DNA from: Clostridia bacterium
Lineage (GTDB): Bacteria > Bacillota > Clostridia > Christensenellales > Borkfalkiaceae
Assembly: GCA_900767885.1 (NCBI GenBank)
Contig: CAAGAU010000009.1
Location: 1-6,680, forward strand
Length of the DNA stretch: 6,680 nucleotides
Direction: 5' to 3'
Shown: positions 6,493 through 6,680 of the stretch, one piece after another
Layout: every line of letters starts with the position of its first letter
Numbering within the stretch: the first letter of the stretch is position 1
Program-made: the position numbers and the translations under genes
Notes under the pieces: generated by a model
The model's input: only the letters and a program-made list of their open reading frames with translations
Databases searched by the model: none
What the model was told of the DNA's origin: nothing

Positions 6493-6548
6493 GACCGAAG
6501 TGAGAAGTATATGCTTTTTCGGTTCTTCGGTGGGATTCTTCACTTCTA
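6486..6548. repeat. Inverted repeat with a degenerate third repeat copy
   Basis: Positions 6486-6499 pair with 6526-6536 (ATCCCAC plus CGAA, with a 3-base bulge GAC on the left). On the minus strand the right arm reads GAAGTGAAGAATCCCAC, which matches the 3' half of the direct repeats at most positions, so it is a diverged copy in reverse orientation. The arrangement forms a long hairpin around a T-rich loop. Confidence 0.7.
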
Positions 6549-6550
6549 AT

Positions 6551-6619
6551 ATAAGGCGCACAATGCTGCCGCATTAAAACTTTCGTTTTTTGCATTTTTG
6601 CAAAATGCCTGCGCCTTAT
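6551..6619. repeat. Cloverleaf-forming inverted-repeat element
   Basis: A perfect 10-bp outer stem (6551-6560 with 6610-6619, ATAAGGCGCA/TGCGCCTTAT) encloses three perfect hairpins: 6562-6566/6571-6575 (loop TGCC), 6576-6580/6585-6589 (loop TTTC) and 6592-6598/6602-6608 (loop TGC). Only four bases are left unpaired at the junction. It lacks tRNA features (no T-loop sequence, no CCA, no usable anticodon loop), so it is not a tRNA gene. It may be part of the same composite intergenic element as the adjacent repeats. Confidence 0.75.
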
Positions 6620-6680
6620 GAATATCGTCGCTCGCAAACCCTTGCAAGCAAGTTTGCTCGCTTGACATTGACGGGATGAC

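Larger units (their letters stand above)
6330..6680. other. Non-coding, repeat-rich intergenic region
   Basis: No gene is supported here. Positions 6330-6419 are A/T-rich with nothing recognisable. From 6420 onward come the direct repeats, the inverted copy and the cloverleaf. After that, an imperfect hairpin pairs GCAAAC (6634-6639) with GTTTGC (6652-6657), enclosing the palindrome CTTGCAAG (6641-6648). The last bases read GTCATCCCGTCAATG on the minus strand, an edge that resembles the start of another interspersed repeat cut off by the window end. Confidence 0.7.

Noticed and set aside
6551..6619. tRNA gene
   Set aside because: The cloverleaf shape is right in outline, but the outer stem is 10 bp, all loops are 3-4 bases, and no T-loop or anticodon-loop sequence is present.
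6325..6637. Minus-strand open frames of 78 and 61 codons
   Set aside because: They run through the direct repeats and cloverleaf, lack ribosome binding sites, and give low-complexity Arg/Lys-rich products with no recognisable domain.

Overview
The window looks like chromosomal DNA of a low-to-moderate-GC Gram-positive bacterium, most likely an uncultured member of the Clostridia. The reasons are a DUF5685 gene next to a Cys-tailed J-like gene, an RsgI-type anti-sigma factor paired with a small sigma factor, AGGAGG-type ribosome binding sites and strong intrinsic terminators. This placement is an inference from gene families, not from a marker gene.

Layout. Positions 1-172 hold no gene but contain a long imperfect inverted repeat (31-136). 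A plus-strand module follows: a small sigma-70-family (ECF-like) sigma factor (173-697) overlaps by 4 bp a membrane-anchored RsgI-like anti-sigma factor (694-1668). A strong terminator (1683-1720) comes next, then a separately transcribed acidic, repeat-containing predicted lipoprotein (1803-2810). A terminator hairpin at 2819-2847 separates this module from a convergent minus-strand operon. Read in its own direction, that operon is DUF5685 protein (6270-5416), degenerate J-domain/TPR protein with a Cys-rich tail (5419-4805), six-helix membrane protein (4805-4272) and the 23S rRNA m5U methyltransferase RlmD (4261-2858). The genes overlap or lie within 10 bp of each other, and a sigma-A-like promoter sits at 6328-6300.

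Positions 6330-6680 are non-coding and rich in repeats: two near-identical 32-bp direct repeats, a degenerate inverted copy, and a 69-bp segment that can fold as a perfect cloverleaf.

How the genes may work together. The sigma/anti-sigma pair is a probable envelope-signal relay in which the anti-sigma factor holds the sigma factor until an extracytoplasmic cue is sensed. The adjacent lipoprotein is a candidate output or partner of that relay. The minus operon couples a conserved tRNA/rRNA-type housekeeping gene (rlmD) to three poorly characterised genes. The most interesting of these are the DUF5685 protein, which carries two Asp-rich motifs like those of class I isoprenoid synthases, and its J-like neighbour, which lacks the HPD motif and ends in eight cysteines. 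No CRISPR array, tRNA, rRNA, transposase or phage gene was seen.
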